A model generated the notes under the pieces. That model was not told the DNA's origin, ran no database searches, and was given only the letters and a program-made list of their open reading frames with translations. Made by a program: the position numbers and the translations under genes. 46,530 nucleotides of DNA from Tannerella sp. (GTDB taxonomy: Bacteria; Bacteroidota; Bacteroidia; Bacteroidales; Tannerellaceae), in assembly GCF_030528505.1 (NCBI RefSeq), contig NZ_JAUMYS010000015.1, forward strand, positions 1 to 46,530, in the 5' to 3' direction. Numbering within the stretch: the first letter of the stretch is position 1; every line of letters starts with the position of its first letter. Shown piece by piece: positions 44,301-46,530 of this stretch.

Positions 44301-44643
44301 CACGCGTGAGTTGTCCGTCGTACAGACGCGTTATTTGCAGAATGTCGCTTATCTGCGCCTGAAGAATGTGCAAGTGGGATATAACTTCCCCAAACGTCTG
44401 ACCGAGAAAGTCAGGATGCAACAGGCAAGGATTTATCTCTCGGCCGAGAATCTCTGGACCTGGTCGCCCCTTTACAAACACACGAAAAACTTCGACGTGG
44501 CTACGATTTACGGCGAAGATACCGAGGCAAAGAGTATGGTCGATACGGGTGGAGGCACAAACTCCATCATTCAGGGGGGCGGCAAGTCATACAGCTATCC
44601 GGTACTCAAAAGCGTAAGTGTAGGTTTATCTGTCACCTTTTAA
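41335..44643 (+). CDS. SusC/RagA-type TonB-dependent receptor without STN domain (locus 4)
   Basis: An outer-membrane importer of 1102 residues. The signal peptide covers about 1-30 (FISSLCIAGAMMIPSVDFYA). The regulatory domain (VSGTVRDETGEPVIGANVVE, VSFIGYVSQTVAVKG) follows directly, then EEVVVVGYGTQRRINLTGAV. The plug is VRGTTSIGQGGAALVLIDGV and VLKDAASAAIYGARGAFGV. The barrel ends in KSVSVGLSVTF. The lack of STN matches the absence of an adjacent sigma/anti-sigma pair. The GC-rich third positions resemble the neighbouring housekeeping genes, unlike locus 1. SusD follows after 12 bp. The ligand is unknown. Confidence 0.95.
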   Translation: MENYTKYKHFISSLCIAGAMMIPSVDFYAASLASSRSNEAVMQQAAITVSGTVRDETGEPVIGANVVEQGTTNGTSTDVEGRFSIRIPSDAVLEVSFIGYVSQTVAVKGRTLLNIVLKEDAQGLEEVVVVGYGTQRRINLTGAVEQVTSEVFDNRPMTNVTQGLQGAVPNLNITLADGKPMRSSSFNVRGTTSIGQGGAALVLIDGVEGDPAMLNPNDIASVSVLKDAASAAIYGARGAFGVVLITTKNPNRERTSVTYSGNFSVKSPTVVPDMVTDTYEYATRFVEAYSAWYDYARMPSKFHKAVKYTDDWYKEMAKRRPGSGAPEVETDAAGNYLYYANTDWYDLLYKKQFYAQDHNVTVQGGNDKADFMVSGHYYGQDGLFRYNSDDYSIMNVRAKGSAQIFKWLKVENNMEFSQMAYHNPLTVADGNVWYGLESEAEPMSPLLNPDGTLTMAAAYSVGDFYYGKNATDYDNRILRNTTSFTASFFDNALRVKGDLTYRNTDNTSKTKRVPVPYSSKQGVISYLGSSTNDYQKVHSTKKYLAANIYAEYEKKWYDVHYLKGMLGYNYEQSVYNSLYTRRNGLIFEDADNMNMANGEGITLSSDYEKWRIAGGFFRFNYAFRDRYLLEVNGRLDGSSKFPTDQQWGFFPSVSAGWRLSEESFWKVNKKALSDVKLRVSYGSLGNGNIRSYAYRELFHIYRMSRLIEGKLNQATSHPSIIPNELTWETATTANAGLDFSLLDGRMRFSGDYYVRKTKDMYTVGTTLPAVFGAATPKGNYADMTTRGWELTLNWNDRLTLAGKPFSYDVRLTLADYSSTIDRYNNQQKHLSDYYEGMTVGEVWGYVTEGFFTSEADVKSHADQSLYYASNSKKWLPGDIKFKDLNEDGVINYGTNKVDDPGDRKVIGNTTPRYTYSINLGADWNGVFVSAFFQGVGKQDWWPGTDNALFWGQYNRPYNNIPRSMIGEIWSEENPNTYFPRYRGYTALQGTRELSVVQTRYLQNVAYLRLKNVQVGYNFPKRLTEKVRMQQARIYLSAENLWTWSPLYKHTKNFDVATIYGEDTEAKSMVDTGGGTNSIIQGGGKSYSYPVLKSVSVGLSVTF

Positions 44644-44655
44644 AATAAACGAACG

Positions 44656-46416
44656 ATGAAAAAAATAACAATATATACGATCATGTGTTCGCTCGCCTTC
44701 TTGTGGGCGTGCGATATGGAAGAACTTCCGAAGGCGACCGTTTCGAAAGAGCCGGTGTTTCGGACGGAAACGGGTTTGAAAATGTACACGAACTCGTTCT
44801 ATCATGAATTACCCGCGTATACGGCGCGTAACACCACTTCGTACTACATTGCTACGAACGAAGTTGTCAAATATCTGACCGAAAACGGATTTAGTGCCGA
44901 AGAGAGCTCCGGATGGCATTGGGGTACGTTGCGCAACATCAACTACTTTATTGTCAACTGCAACAGTCCCGCTGTGCCGGTACGCACCCGCAATCATTAC
45001 CTCGGCATCGCGCGTTTCTTCCGGGCATATTTCTACTTCGGAATGATGCAGCGCTTCGGCGATCTGCCGTGGATCAACCGGCCGCTCGAAGTGAACGACG
45101 AGCGTTTATACGCCGGCCGCGACAGCCGTACGCTGATAGTCGACTCCATCAAGGCCGATCTCGATTTTGCTATCGCCCACATCCTCAAGGAGCGTGACGA
45201 GACGTGTTCCACCATCACGCGAACGGTCGCCGCGGCGTTCAAGTCGCGCGTCTGTCTGTGGGAGGGTACCTTCCGCAAGTATCATACCGAGGCGGGTTTG
45301 ACGGCATCGGCCGGGGCGTGGCTCAAGGAAGCCGAAGAAGCGGCGCGCCTCGTGATGAAGGCCGGGTATCGTGTCTATACGGCCGACGGCGTAGAGCGCT
45401 CCTACCGCAAGCTCTTTGTGACGCAAAAACCCGTGTCCGACGAGGTGCTCTATGCCGTTACCTTCGATGGTAAACTGGGTGTCGCACATTCCGGCAACCG
45501 TGTTTGGACGTCGGTGACCTTCGGCGTATGCCCCAGCCTGACGCGCGCTTTCGTCCACACGTATCTGATGCGCGACGGGACGCCTTTCACGGCCAGAGCC
45601 GATTACCGAACGACGTCTTTCGTCGAAGAGTGTAAGGATCGCGATACCCGTTTGGCACAGACGATTCGCACGCCCGGGTTCACGCGCATCAGCGGAGGCG
45701 AGGCGGTGCCGACCGCGCCCGACTATGCCTATGCCATCACCGGATACCATACGTGCAAGTTTACGCTCGACGATACGCAGTACGACAATGTCGATATCTG
45801 CGACAACAACGTGCCCCTGTTCCGCTATGCCGAGGTATTGCTCAACTATGCCGAAGCCAAAGCCGAGCTGGGAACGCTCACTGACGAGGATTGGAAAACG
45901 ACCGTCGGGGCGTTGCGCGCCCGTGCCGGTATCACCGGAGGACTCGACAAGAAACCGACCGTGCCCGATCCGTACCTGCAAAGTCGCTTCTTTCCCTCCG
46001 TCTCGAATCCGGAGATACTCGAGATACGCCGCGAACGCGCCATCGAGCTTTCGTTCGAAGGCTTCTCGTGGGCCGACATTTGCCGCTGGAAGGCCGGCGA
46101 GGCCGCCACGAAAGTGTGGGACGGCATTTATATCCCGGAGCTCGATGTGCCTTACGACATGAATGGCGACGGCAAACTCGACGTATGCTTCACGCTCGAC
46201 CGCAAGCCCCAGAAAGTGCCCGGCGTATATTACCTCTACGTCGGGAAAACGCTCGAAAACGGAGCCAACAACAACACGCAGCTTGCCGACGACGGACATA
46301 CGCTCGTCTTCATGAAAGATCAGAAACGCACATGGAACGATAAACTCTATTTCTATCCCATCCCTGCCAACGATCTGGTGATGAATCCGAACCTGAAGCA
46401 GAACCCGGGCTGGTAA
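44656..46416 (+). CDS. SusD/RagB-type lipoprotein (locus 4)
   Basis: A surface substrate-binding lipoprotein of 586 residues, with a type II signal ending at Cys19 (SLAFLWACDMEELPKATV). SusD landmarks: YLGIARFFRAYFYFGMMQRF followed by GDLPWINRPL, then NVPLFRYAEVLLNYAEAKAE, RRERAIELSFEGFSWADICR and the closing FYPIPANDLVMNPNLKQNPG. It is 12 bp after susC and clearly in the same operon. A weak hairpin (caccc/gggtg, 46431-46435 with 46441-46445) follows, then the tandem repeat. Any enzyme genes of this locus would lie beyond the window. Confidence 0.95.
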   Translation: MKKITIYTIMCSLAFLWACDMEELPKATVSKEPVFRTETGLKMYTNSFYHELPAYTARNTTSYYIATNEVVKYLTENGFSAEESSGWHWGTLRNINYFIVNCNSPAVPVRTRNHYLGIARFFRAYFYFGMMQRFGDLPWINRPLEVNDERLYAGRDSRTLIVDSIKADLDFAIAHILKERDETCSTITRTVAAAFKSRVCLWEGTFRKYHTEAGLTASAGAWLKEAEEAARLVMKAGYRVYTADGVERSYRKLFVTQKPVSDEVLYAVTFDGKLGVAHSGNRVWTSVTFGVCPSLTRAFVHTYLMRDGTPFTARADYRTTSFVEECKDRDTRLAQTIRTPGFTRISGGEAVPTAPDYAYAITGYHTCKFTLDDTQYDNVDICDNNVPLFRYAEVLLNYAEAKAELGTLTDEDWKTTVGALRARAGITGGLDKKPTVPDPYLQSRFFPSVSNPEILEIRRERAIELSFEGFSWADICRWKAGEAATKVWDGIYIPELDVPYDMNGDGKLDVCFTLDRKPQKVPGVYYLYVGKTLENGANNNTQLADDGHTLVFMKDQKRTWNDKLYFYPIPANDLVMNPNLKQNPGW

Positions 46417-46453
46417 TCTTTCCCGGCCCCCACCCGCGATGGGTGCAAAGGGC

Positions 46454-46530
46454 GGAAACTGAGTATCCGGCGTTCAAACAGCTGTTTTTGCCCTGGAAAC
46501 TGAGTATCCGGCATTCAAACAGCTGTTTTT
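46454..46530. repeat. Tandem 36-bp repeat, period 41, cut by the window edge
   Basis: Two copies, 46454-46489 and 46495-46530, are separated by gccct. They differ at one base (ggcgttc versus ggcattc). Each ends with the perfect 12-bp palindrome aaacagctgttt followed by extra T. The second copy ends exactly at the last base of the window, so more copies may follow. Confidence 0.85.

Noticed and set aside
45106..46299. Long open frame on the minus strand opposite susD of locus 4
   Set aside because: Antisense to a clear SusD in a GC-rich region where mirror frames stay open by codon bias.
46454..46530. CRISPR array
   Set aside because: The 36-bp repeat length is suggestive, but the spacing is only 5 bases, there are no unique spacers, and no cas gene is nearby.

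Overview
The window reads as a chromosomal segment of a Bacteroidota bacterium, most probably an anaerobic or microaerophilic member of the Bacteroidales. The evidence is four SusC/SusD pairs, two ECF sigma/FecR modules, repeated TAnnTTTG -7 promoter elements, a DUF4492-cydA-cydB operon, and the gene run DUF4271-hemD-rnpA-yidD. The exact genus cannot be fixed from the sequence alone; a Tannerellaceae-like organism is a guess.

Layout. 1-457: non-coding, with two structured palindromic repeats. 458-3444 (minus): DUF4492-cydA-cydB, the cytochrome bd oxidase operon. 3577-10930 (plus): an AT-richer locus with ECF sigma, FecR anti-sigma, STN-bearing SusC and SusD. 11088-13568 (plus): a Tat-exported Gfo/Idh/MocA oxidoreductase and a DUF1080 lipoprotein, ending at a strong intrinsic terminator. 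13669-14412 (minus): a NigD-like lipoprotein. 14530-18369 (plus): an M16 zinc peptidase and a solitary TonB-dependent receptor. 18370-22411 (minus): sulP transporter, prfB (expressed through a +1 programmed frameshift) and a glycosyltransferase. 22624-27041 (plus): a SusC whose signal peptide is cut from the barrel by an in-frame TGA, plus its SusD. 27252-36342 (minus): a second ECF sigma/FecR/SusC/SusD locus with a secreted FAD-dependent oxidoreductase and a truncated second FAD oxidoreductase. 36371-37942 (minus): nadB. 38158-40920 (plus): a compact, overlapping housekeeping run DUF4271-hemD-rnpA-yidD-TatD hydrolase. 41335-46416 (plus): a fourth SusC/SusD pair. 46454-46530: two copies of a 36-bp tandem repeat running off the edge.

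How the genes work together. Both ECF/FecR modules sit beside a SusC with an N-terminal STN signalling domain, while the two SusC proteins without STN have no sigma/anti-sigma neighbour. This fits trans-envelope signalling in which ligand binding to SusC/SusD releases the ECF factor. None of the four SusC/SusD loci carries a recognisable glycoside hydrolase. The accessory enzymes are instead redox-type: Gfo/Idh/MocA plus DUF1080 in the first locus, and FAD_oxidored proteins in the third. The first set resembles the oxidation/elimination route for glycosides through 3-keto intermediates, and is the most interesting metabolic proposal here. No rRNA, tRNA, CRISPR array, insertion sequence or phage gene was recognised.
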